Under the pieces are notes generated by a model. That model did not search any database. It was not told where the DNA came from and saw nothing but the letters and a program-made list of their open reading frames with translations. The translations under genes and the position numbers were made by a program. This document shows, piece by piece, positions 1 through 5,268 of a stretch of DNA of 18,311 nt (within the stretch, counting starts at the first letter, position 1; each line of letters starts with the position of its first letter). This DNA comes from Chloroflexota bacterium (GTDB taxonomy: Bacteria; Chloroflexota; Ktedonobacteria; Ktedonobacterales; Ktedonobacteraceae): positions 1 through 18,311 of the forward strand of contig VBHI01000333.1 of NCBI GenBank assembly GCA_005881495.1, read 5' to 3'.

Positions 1-461
1 AACAAGAGGATGTCATTGAGCATGGTGAATAACCAGCGAGGGTCGAAGAACAAGGTTGACCGGCTATAGAGGGAGTTCCAGATGATGAAGAGGGTTGTTA
101 TGCTGACAAATAGGATAAAAAAGGATGCGCCTGGGAGGGCGGTTTTGGGTTTATTGTCGCTGTTGGTATTTTCTGGTGTCGAGGATTTCGCGGTGCGTTG
201 TGTTAATAGGGTGATTATTACCTGGGGACCAAGGAGGAGAATGTAGGGCGCCCAGAGGGGCATGAGTGGTTGATATGTTTGAAAGAGGCCGAAGCCGGAG
301 AGGCAGATGAGGATGGCGTCGATCCAGGATGCTTCCATGGCGGCGAAGAGGAAGGGGAGGAGTATTTCTCCGAGGCTGGGGGCTTGGGTTATGGGGGTTG
401 GGCGTTTGAAGAGTGGGTGGATTCTTTTTTCTTTTTCTGGTTGTTCTGTTGCCTGGTTCAT
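1..461 (-). CDS. Uncharacterised multi-pass membrane protein, N-terminal part
   Basis: Reading leftward from an ATG at 461, the frame stays open for 153 codons and runs off the left edge, so only the N-terminus is present. The protein begins MNQATEQPEKEKRIHPLFKR, a charged cytoplasmic leader, followed by at least three hydrophobic stretches (about residues 37-62, 68-90 and 118-137). A polar Thr/Asn/Ser/Lys-rich stretch lies between the second and third. I do not recognise the family; the pattern is compatible with the N-terminal membrane half of a larger protein (for example a transglutaminase-type membrane protein), but no domain visible here proves that. No strong ribosome site precedes the ATG (only a weak GAACGAG), and the frame is open further upstream without another ATG, so the exact start is uncertain. 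It lies downstream of sod on the same strand, separated by the repeat array. Confidence 0.6.
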   Translation of the reverse strand, partial: MNQATEQPEKEKRIHPLFKRPTPITQAPSLGEILLPFLFAAMEASWIDAILICLSGFGLFQTYQPLMPLWAPYILLLGPQVIITLLTQRTAKSSTPENTNSDNKPKTALPGASFFILFVSITTLFIIWNSLYSRSTLFFDPRWLFTMLNDILL

Positions 462-523
462 GCCGGCGCTCGTTCTTTTGTTTTCTGGGGCCTCATCGCT
501 GCGCTCTTCGCAAGGATTTATTA

Positions 524-574
524 TGTGATGGTGTGGGTTTGGCAGACGCAGTCTGCCAAACCCACACCATCACA
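524..574. repeat. Perfect 24-bp inverted repeat with 3-nt loop
   Basis: Arms 524-547 and 551-574 are exact reverse complements around the loop GCA, giving a 24-bp stem without a mismatch. The outer ten bases of the right arm (CACCATCACA, 565-574) are also the first ten bases of the 41-bp tandem unit that follows, so the left arm is an inverted copy of the head of the repeat. It lies between sod and the membrane protein gene, both on the minus strand, and could end or attenuate transcription. No T-run follows on either strand, so a classical intrinsic terminator is not supported. Confidence 0.9.
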
Positions 575-766
575 AGCTAGATTTTTGGTGATGGATGACC
601 GCTGGCACCATCACAAGCTAGATTTTTGGTGATGGATGACCGCTGGCACCATCACAAGCTAGATTTTTGGTGATGGATGACCGCTGGCACCATCACAAAC
701 TAGATTTGGGTGATTGATGGCCGATCGCACCATCACATAATAAATTGTTTTGATTAATGACCGCTG
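565..766. repeat. 41-bp tandem repeat array reaching into the sod 3' end
   Basis: The ten-base head CACCATCACA recurs at 565, 606, 647, 688 and 728. The first three units are identical 41-mers; unit four is 40 bp with several changes; unit five is diverged and its last part is the stop codon and last codons of sod (shared ATGACCGCTG). Each unit carries CCATCAC and GTGATGG, which can pair within a unit (14-nt loop) or between neighbouring units (13-nt loop), giving alternative stem-loops. There are no variable spacers, so this is not a CRISPR array. The whole of 462-753 holds only this array and the hairpin; I see no gene in it. Confidence 0.85.
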
Positions 767-1374
767 CGGCCTTGTTCGTAGCGGCGGGCGACTTCATCCC
801 AATTGACGACGTTCCACCAGGCGTTGAGATAATCGGGGCGGCGGTTCTGGTACTTGAGGTAGTAGGCATGTTCCCAGACGTCGTTGCCCATGACGGGATA
901 GAGACCATCCGTTTGGGGGTTGTCCTGGTTGGCAGTGGATGTGACTGAAAGTTTGCCATTTCTGTCGAGGACGAGCCATGCCCAACCGGATCCGAAGCGT
1001 TTGACGCCGGCGTCGTTAAAGGCAGCTTTGAAGGCATCGAAGGAGCCGAATGTGTCCTGGATGGCGCTGGCGAGAGCGCCGGTCGGCTCTCCGCCGCCGT
1101 TGGGCTTCATGATCTGCCAGAACATGGTGTGATTGACGTGGCCACCACCGTTGTTGCGGACGGCGGTGCGAATGTCTTCGGGCACTTCATGGAGGCGGCG
1201 TACCAGTTCTTCAGCGGAAACGTCTGGATGTCCGCTACGATCCTTTAGCGCGTTGTTGAGGTTGGTGACGTAGGCGGCATGGTGCTTGTCGTGGTGCAGA
1301 TGCATGGTCTGCTCGTCGATGTATGGCTCCAAAGCGTTGTAGTCATACGGTAGAGGTGGTAATTCGTATACCAT
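754..1374 (-). CDS. sodA: Superoxide dismutase, Mn/Fe family, manganese-type signature
   Basis: This 206-residue protein is full length for the iron/manganese superoxide dismutase family, which converts superoxide to oxygen and hydrogen peroxide. The four metal ligands are present: His27, His82 (in NHTMFW), Asp165 and His169 (in DVWEHAYY), together with the gateway Tyr35. Gly76-78 before the second ligand, Gln150 (in ANQDNP) and Met162 ([10 protein letters not shown]) match the manganese-type pattern rather than the iron-type pattern, so Mn or cambialistic use is likely. No signal peptide is seen, so it is cytosolic. The ATG at 1374 is preceded by AAGGGAG with 7-nt spacing, which supports this start. 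It appears monocistronic: the next gene leftward lies beyond a hairpin and tandem array. Family certain, metal preference inferred. Confidence 0.97.
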   Translation of the reverse strand: MVYELPPLPYDYNALEPYIDEQTMHLHHDKHHAAYVTNLNNALKDRSGHPDVSAEELVRRLHEVPEDIRTAVRNNGGGHVNHTMFWQIMKPNGGGEPTGALASAIQDTFGSFDAFKAAFNDAGVKRFGSGWAWLVLDRNGKLSVTSTANQDNPQTDGLYPVMGNDVWEHAYYLKYQNRRPDYLNAWWNVVNWDEVARRYEQGRSGH

Positions 1375-1466
1375 TAAATATCTCCCTTACTAGAATTGAA
1401 GCTGGCTCTGTGACGAATGAGACAAAGAGTGCAAGGCATCAGCATTTGCGCGGACTGGGCGACCCA

Positions 1467-1487
1467 GGGCGACCACAAGGGTCGCTC
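1467..1487. repeat. Dispersed hairpin element, version A, copy 1
   Basis: GGGCGACC, loop ACAAG, then GGTCGCTC, followed by CTACCA. The stem is 8 bp with one G-T wobble. It is the same element as the copy at 1572 and is related to the version B copies at 12088 and 12202. Confidence 0.75.
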
Positions 1488-1502
1488 CTACCATGGACGA
1501 CC

Positions 1503-1640
1503 GGATGCGAGCTGGGCGACCACAAGAACCGGGCGACCGCACGCGAACCGGACGACCACCGGATGCGAGCCGGGCGACCACAAGGGTCGCCCCTACCATG
1601 GACGACCACCGGATGCGAGCCGGACGACCGGATGCAGATT
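1503..1640. repeat. Short GC-rich direct repeats (GGATGCGAGC)
   Basis: GGATGCGAGC occurs at 1503, 1561 and 1611, with a degenerate fourth start at 1630. Each exact copy is followed by C/T and GGRCGACC. The blocks are 58 and 50 bp apart, so they are related modules rather than an exact tandem array. The unit around 1561-1610 carries hairpin element A. This looks like locally amplified intergenic repeat DNA. Confidence 0.75.
1572..1592. repeat. Dispersed hairpin element, version A, copy 2
   Basis: GGGCGACC (1572-1579), loop ACAAG, GGTCGCCC (1585-1592): a perfect 8-bp stem with a 5-nt loop and a following CTACCA tail. Tail and loop are shared with the other copies. The function is unknown; a REP-like or MITE-derived element is the simplest reading. 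Confidence 0.8.
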
Positions 1641-1684
1641 GCGTTGCTTTTGTTGCCTCATTCGCTGGTAGAGACATCTTAACG

Positions 1685-1741
1685 TGAATAATGTACTGCT
1701 GAGGCTTAACGAGCCTGGTGGTTTGCTAAGTCCATTATTCA
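1685..1741. repeat. Nested two-stem inverted repeat
   Basis: Outer arms TGAATAATG (1685-1693) and CATTATTCA (1733-1741) are exact reverse complements, and an inner stem AGGCT / AGCCT (1702-1706 / 1712-1716) with loop TAACG sits between them. It could be a small structured RNA, a processing site or a mini-element remnant. No flanking duplication or promoter was recognised. Confidence 0.4.
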
Positions 1742-1861
1742 TTCTATACGAAAGATTGGGTTGCTGCAAGTTCCAAAAGGACAGTATTGGGTTCATCGAC
1801 TACAAAAGCTATACTGGTCGGTGTGGTTCTTCTCCGCTAGCGAAAAGTATGTCTAATGATT

Positions 1862-1890
1862 TTGCGAAAATGAATTGAGCGTTATATACT
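1862..1890 (+). promoter_or_regulatory. Candidate sigma70-type promoter for the chromate transporter pair
   Basis: TTGCGA (1862-1867) and TATACT (1885-1890) are separated by 17 bp; they match the -35 and -10 consensus at 4/6 and 5/6. The predicted transcript starts near 1897, about 80 nt before the chosen ATG, with the direct repeats inside the leader. Confidence 0.45.
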
Positions 1891-1914
1891 CCTAAGACAT
1901 TTCTCTGCTTGCTA

Positions 1915-1952
1915 TTAGTTTAAGACGTTTCTTAGTTTAAGACGTTTCTAAG
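1915..1952 (+). promoter_or_regulatory. 17-bp tandem direct repeat, candidate operator
   Basis: TTAGTTTAAGACGTTTC occurs exactly at 1915-1931 and 1932-1948. A degenerate relative (CTAAGACATTTCT) lies near 1892-1904, and CTTAG / CTAAG at 1931-1935 / 1948-1952 make a partial dyad. Two perfect copies just downstream of a promoter and about 30 bp before a transporter start suggest a repressor site or leader control element. No regulator gene for it is in the window. Confidence 0.5.
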
Positions 1953-1978
1953 AAAGATTGTCTTTTGGAGCAAATTCT

Positions 1979-2599
1979 ATGAAGCTACAAGACCCCAGAC
2001 CCAGCAAATGGCAGCTTTTTCGCATCTGGGCAAGCGTCGGGCTACAATCCTTTGGAGGTGGGGCATCGACGACGCTCTTGATACAACGCGCGTTTATAGA
2101 GAAGCATAATTGGTTGTCAATAGAAGAGTTTACGCACCTTTGGAATTTATGTGTTATTACTCCTGGCATCAATTTAGTGGCACTCACCGTGTTGATAGGA
2201 AGGAAACTGGGGGGAGTCTGGGGCATCGTCGTATCACTGGCTGGTTTGCTCTTACCAAGTGCAACGATCACCTGCCTGTTAGCGGCTACTTTTAAACAAA
2301 TTGAAAATCAAGCGGTAGTCCAGGCGGTTTTACGAGGCGTGATACCGGCGACAGGCGCGATTATGCTGCTCGTCGGATGGAATTTTGCGCTACCGATTAT
2401 CCGTAGAGGCCATAAAGAAGGGGTTCTCTATTTGCTGGGTAGCAGCGTTGTCATCATTGCCTGCGCGCTCGCTATCATTCTCTTGAAAATCTCGGTGATC
2501 ATTATCATTCCTGGCGCTGCTTTCCTTGGGGGGCTCTTCTTTTCGCCAAAGCCTGCTTCTCCTCTTTCTACAAAAGAAGAGCAGGGGGAAAAGCAATGA
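1979..2599 (+). CDS. chrA: Chromate transporter, short-chain subunit 1 (CHR family)
   Basis: This 206-residue integral membrane protein corresponds to one half of the chromate ion transporter ChrA. The family signature is visible: an N-terminal amphipathic stretch, FGGG (residues 25-28), then a C-x-I-T-PGIN block (58-65) equivalent to the family PGPN motif and the following GRKLGG, and four or more hydrophobic segments. The C-terminus is polar and charged. In two-protein CHR systems both halves are needed to export chromate driven by the proton motive force. I chose the ATG at 1979 because GGAG lies 8 nt upstream; an in-frame TTG at 1958 lacks a comparable site. It overlaps the next gene by four bases (ATGA). 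Substrate is inferred from family; sulfate or other oxyanions are not excluded. Confidence 0.88.
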   Translation: MKLQDPRPSKWQLFRIWASVGLQSFGGGASTTLLIQRAFIEKHNWLSIEEFTHLWNLCVITPGINLVALTVLIGRKLGGVWGIVVSLAGLLLPSATITCLLAATFKQIENQAVVQAVLRGVIPATGAIMLLVGWNFALPIIRRGHKEGVLYLLGSSVVIIACALAIILLKISVIIIIPGAAFLGGLFFSPKPASPLSTKEEQGEKQ

Positions 2600-3108
2600 T
2601 CAATCCATTCATTTACTTTCTCCTGTTCCTGAAAGCCTCGCTCTTCTCGACCGGAGGCTTTAGCAATTTACCCAGTCTGCACCAGGATCTGATAGCCAAT
2701 GGTTGGGCCAAAGAATCCTACTTTGGGCAATCTATTGCTATTGGACAGATCAGTCCTGGCCCTAATGGATTATGGGTAATCAGCCTGGGCTATTTCACGT
2801 TTGGCTATGCCGGGGCATTTCTCGCCTTGATTGCTATCACTCTCCCTGCACTCCTGGTGCTCGTCGTCTCAGCCGGTTACATACGCATCGAGCATCGCAC
2901 ATGGGTGCAGGGTGCTATGTATGGTGTCTCACTCGCCGTCATCGGTCTCTTGCTTTCTGTCGTCTGGACGATTCTGCACCAACCTGGAGTAGACTGGAAA
3001 GGGTTACTGATAGCGGCAGGCGCCTTCGGGCTAGCTTTGAGCCGGAAGGTAAACATTTTGATTATTTTGGGGCTGGCAGGACTCGTGGGGTATCTAGTGT
3101 ACCGGTGA
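2596..3108 (+). CDS. chrA: Chromate transporter, short-chain subunit 2 (CHR family)
   Basis: The second half-size CHR protein has 170 residues and begins inside the stop codon of the first (ATGA overlap), the usual arrangement of short-chain chromate transporter pairs and a sign of translational coupling. It shows the family blocks LKASLFSTGGFSNLP (residues 12-26), GW at 36-37, and IAIGQISPGPNG (47-58) with the intact PGPN motif, followed by hydrophobic segments to the C-terminus. The PGPN here is more canonical than the PGIN of its partner, consistent with diverged halves of opposite membrane topology. The gene ends 30 bp before the stop of a convergent gene. Family assignment is firm; the transported ion is inferred. 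Confidence 0.88.
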   Translation: MINPFIYFLLFLKASLFSTGGFSNLPSLHQDLIANGWAKESYFGQSIAIGQISPGPNGLWVISLGYFTFGYAGAFLALIAITLPALLVLVVSAGYIRIEHRTWVQGAMYGVSLAVIGLLLSVVWTILHQPGVDWKGLLIAAGAFGLALSRKVNILIILGLAGLVGYLVYR

Positions 3109-3138
3109 GGTGATACCCCTTTGTTCCTGTTCCTTCTT

Positions 3139-3852
3139 TCATTTCACACGAGCAACTTCTGCTCGCTTCTGTTCCGTCATGGGCGTTGCTATATCCCTTG
3201 TACCCCTTGCATCGTTCGGCGCGTGCGGGTTGTTATGGGGAGAGGCGCTTATACCGCGAGCGGGAGTGGCAGGATGCGCAAGATGCGGGGGATGCGCGGG
3301 AGCGCGCTTGCGCTTGCCTTTCGAGGAGAGCAATCTCCGGCAGAGCAGCGAGCCTACCAGGGCGATGCTGACCAGGTAGATGCCCAGCGCCCACCAGGTC
3401 TGTGTATCACTACCGGTGCCAATCCCGTGAATCGTCGCGAGTGCAAAGATGCCCAGCGTCAGCACATGCAGCCGCCTCCACCATTTGTAGCCGATGTGTG
3501 GGCGCAGCCAGGTGCTGATGCCGATGGCGATGCCGAGGTACAACCCGACGATCCCGAGCGCCATCCACTCCGGGCGATAGTGGCTCGCGAGCGGAATGAG
3601 GATTTCGTTCCAGCCGAAGTGGGTGAAGGGATCAACCCACGCGGCCAGGACATGCACCACGAGAAAAATCGTGCTGAGCAGGGTTAGAAAGTTGTGCAGT
3701 TCGCTATTGAGTAAACGCGGCCAGCGGCTGGGCGATTGGAGCTGCGTCGAAAGCGCGAGACCCACGACCACTGCCAGGGTGAGTAATATGTAAGCGGTGA
3801 ATCCGCCCGCCCGGGCGATGTCCCAGGTGACGGCTTGCCAGATGGTATTCAT
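3139..3852 (-). CDS. Ferric-reductase-like haem b membrane protein
   Basis: With the ATG at 3852 the product is 237 residues and has about five membrane segments (near residues 16-34, 53-72, 97-117, 128-146, 153-171). Paired histidines His53/His67 and His129/His142 on two helices match the bis-haem pattern of the ferric reductase-like / MsrQ transmembrane superfamily. There is no FAD- or NAD(P)H-binding domain, so it needs another electron partner. The last 60 residues are basic, Pro/His-rich and probably disordered. The start is set by GGAGG and AAGGAAG just upstream and by the ATGA overlap with the apbE stop, showing translational coupling. A longer frame (22 extra residues) lies inside apbE and is less likely. 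The pairing with ApbE suggests trans-membrane electron transfer to a flavinylated partner, not seen here. Confidence 0.85.
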   Translation of the reverse strand: MNTIWQAVTWDIARAGGFTAYILLTLAVVVGLALSTQLQSPSRWPRLLNSELHNFLTLLSTIFLVVHVLAAWVDPFTHFGWNEILIPLASHYRPEWMALGIVGLYLGIAIGISTWLRPHIGYKWWRRLHVLTLGIFALATIHGIGTGSDTQTWWALGIYLVSIALVGSLLCRRLLSSKGKRKRAPAHPPHLAHPATPARGISASPHNNPHAPNDARGTRDIATPMTEQKRAEVARVK

Positions 3853-4865
3853 ATGCTTCCTTCCTCCCCCCCCTTGCGGTGTGTCGGCCACAGGATCAAC
3901 GGCTCCACGGTTTCCCACGAGCCATCCTCGCGTACGAGCAGTCCCGCGATGCGGTGCCTCCGCAGAAAATCGGCCCCTTGCTGGGAACCAAGAATGAACG
4001 CGACTTTCGCCGCCACTTCGGCCTGTTCACAGCGGTCGGTCACGACGGTGACTGACCAGAGATCGCTCTGAGCTGGCAGACCCGTGCGCGGGTCGAGCAG
4101 GTGGTGCCGTAGTGTGTTGCCCTGCCACCAGTGGCGATGAGCAATGCCGGAAGTGGCGATGGCCCCGGAACGCAGCGGGATCGTCCAGAACTGCTCCCGT
4201 CCTGGCGCCGCAACCAGCCACTGCTCGGCATCGGGAGGGAGTCCCAGGACGGCGAGGTCGCCCCCGGCGTTGACCAGGGTAGGACCTATCCTGCTCAGGC
4301 GCAGCTGCTCCAGGGCGGCATCGACGGCCATGCCTTTGGCGATCCCTCCAAAGTCGAGCTGGATGCCGATGGGCAGTGTCACGCGCCGGCGTATCGGGTC
4401 TACCTTAATGCCGCGCCATCGTCCTCCTGGCTCCCCAGGAATGATAGGATCGAAACGGGCCGCCGGAAGGCTATCGAAGGTACGGTCATAGCCCAGCCGC
4501 ACCAGCTGGTCCAGCATGGCGGGATCGTAGACTCCTTCAGTTGCCTGGGCTGCCGTGAGAGCAGTTGCCAGGACAGTATAGAGCAGGTCGCTCACGGTAA
4601 TGGGCGTTTCAGCTTGTTGATTGAGCTGGGAGAGCTCGCTCTCCGGTAAGAAACGGCTCAGGGTCTGTTCCCACTCGGAAAAGAGCGTGCGAACAATCCG
4701 CGCACCTATCTCTGCCTGGCTTTCAGGAAGCAGCATGGAAATGGTCGTCCCCATCGCCCGGAACTCCTCGCGGCGCATACCAGGAGGAGTGGTATAGTCA
4801 GGAGGTGTGGGTTCCGGTGACGGGTGTTGACGAAGAGCTGCTTGTTGAAGAGCTGCTTGTTCCAC
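3849..4865 (-). CDS. apbE: FAD:protein FMN transferase (ApbE)
   Basis: This 338-residue protein carries the ApbE family blocks in order: MGTT (38-41), DFGGIAKGMAVD (171-182), NAGGD (199-203), ATSG (237-240) and HHLLDPRTG (254-262). ApbE transfers FMN from FAD onto Thr/Ser of target proteins, normally outside the membrane. No N-terminal signal peptide or lipobox is evident; the first 29 residues are a Gln/Ala/Pro-rich stretch. The GTG start at 4865 is strongly supported by AAGGAGG 8 nt upstream. At the usual A-D-x-x-x-T metal site the sequence reads AEVAAK (Glu283, Lys287), so the Asp/Thr pair is not conserved. The start overlaps the preceding gene by 68 bp in another frame, and the stop overlaps the next gene by four bases. 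Confidence 0.92.
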   Translation of the reverse strand: MEQAALQQAALRQHPSPEPTPPDYTTPPGMRREEFRAMGTTISMLLPESQAEIGARIVRTLFSEWEQTLSRFLPESELSQLNQQAETPITVSDLLYTVLATALTAAQATEGVYDPAMLDQLVRLGYDRTFDSLPAARFDPIIPGEPGGRWRGIKVDPIRRRVTLPIGIQLDFGGIAKGMAVDAALEQLRLSRIGPTLVNAGGDLAVLGLPPDAEQWLVAAPGREQFWTIPLRSGAIATSGIAHRHWWQGNTLRHHLLDPRTGLPAQSDLWSVTVVTDRCEQAEVAAKVAFILGSQQGADFLRRHRIAGLLVREDGSWETVEPLILWPTHRKGGEEGSI

Positions 4866-5214
4866 TGGTATTTCCTCCTTGCTGATTTAAGAAATTATTG
4901 CTATTTTGAGAAGATGAACTTGATGTCGAGTTCGTATTGGAAGACGCTGACGAGGTCTGACTGGCGGTAGTACCGACCTGATGAAATGCTACCAGACCGC
5001 CGAACGCGCCGAAGCCCACGATCGAGGCAATGACGAGCCATCTCTTGAGCGTGTTGGCCAGGGCCAGCGCTCGCGCCCTGGGCATTTTCTCCGGTGCCCT
5101 GGGCTTCTGACCCGCACTGTGCTGCGTAAGCCCCGTGTTCCGCGATCCTGGAAGCTGTTGCTGTCGTGGTGTCCACGAAGCGCGTATATTATAATCTTTC
5201 GGATTTGTTTCCAT
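4798..5214 (-). CDS. Small membrane-anchored protein with Ser/Thr-rich tail
   Basis: The ATG at 5214 has GGAG 6 nt upstream, giving a 138-residue protein. Residues 1-57 are basic and polar, 58-79 form one membrane segment (WLVIASIVGFGAFGG), and 82-138 are almost entirely Ser, Thr, Asn, Gln and Gly. I see no catalytic domain. The topology suggests an anchored linker exposed outside the cell. In related operons the gene before apbE often encodes a membrane-anchored FMN-binding domain protein with such a linker; here the linker ends without that domain, so it could be a truncated or degenerated acceptor, though this is inference. Its last 22 codons overlap apbE out of frame and cover the apbE ribosome site. 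No classical D-x-x-T-x-A-T flavinylation motif was found in it. Confidence 0.65.
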   Translation of the reverse strand: METNPKDYNIRASWTPRQQQLPGSRNTGLTQHSAGQKPRAPEKMPRARALALANTLKRWLVIASIVGFGAFGGLVAFHQVGTTASQTSSASSNTNSTSSSSSQNSNNFLNQQGGNTSGTSSSSTSSSSSTPVTGTHTS

Positions 5215-5250
5215 TATTATCTCCAATTTACATAGGAAAAATTCATCGAA

Positions 5251-5267
5251 GAGGGCAAGCTTGCCTC
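5251..5267 (-). terminator. Weak palindromic hairpin after the HtrA gene
   Basis: A near-palindrome centred on AAGCTT lies directly after the HtrA stop: five base pairs, a wobble and a possible bulge. On the minus strand it is followed by an ATTTTT stretch about 10 nt further on. It may weakly end or process the transcript, but the stem is short and the next gene follows after only 54 bp, so read-through is likely. Confidence 0.3.
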
Positions 5268-5268
5268 T

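Larger units (their letters stand above)
1375..1861. other. Non-coding intergenic region with repeats
   Basis: The 604 bp between the divergent sod and chromate transporter genes contains no convincing gene. Roughly 1455-1640 is GC-rich repeat DNA in which short blocks built on GGATGCGAGC and GGRCGACC recur; open frames through it encode only repetitive Gly/Arg/Asp-rich or VGATLVVA-like strings without ribosome sites. Part 1685-1741 folds as a nested stem (listed separately). The remainder to 1861 is AT-rich and unstructured. The chromate transporter promoter and direct repeats lie at 1862-1952. Confidence 0.7.

Noticed and set aside
565..766. CRISPR array
   Set aside because: Units abut each other without variable spacers and no cas gene is present; it is a simple tandem repeat.
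1390..1677. Small proteins with repeated VGATLVVA-type segments on either strand
   Set aside because: They come from the GC-rich repeat blocks and hairpin element A read in several frames; no ribosome site and no plausible composition.
1684..1878. 64-codon plus-strand frame before the chromate transporter
   Set aside because: GTG start without a ribosome site, overlaps the nested stem and the predicted promoter, no recognisable product.
1958..1978. Seven-residue N-terminal extension of the first chromate transporter gene from a TTG
   Set aside because: The GGAG at 1967-1970 lies inside it and is ideally spaced for the ATG at 1979.
3109..3138. Intrinsic terminator between the chromate transporter and haem b genes
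   Set aside because: The 30-bp convergent gap has a pyrimidine-rich run but no stem worth calling.
3853..3918. 22-residue N-terminal extension of the haem b protein
   Set aside because: It lies entirely within the end of apbE; the ATG at 3852 has a strong ribosome site and a typical four-base overlap.
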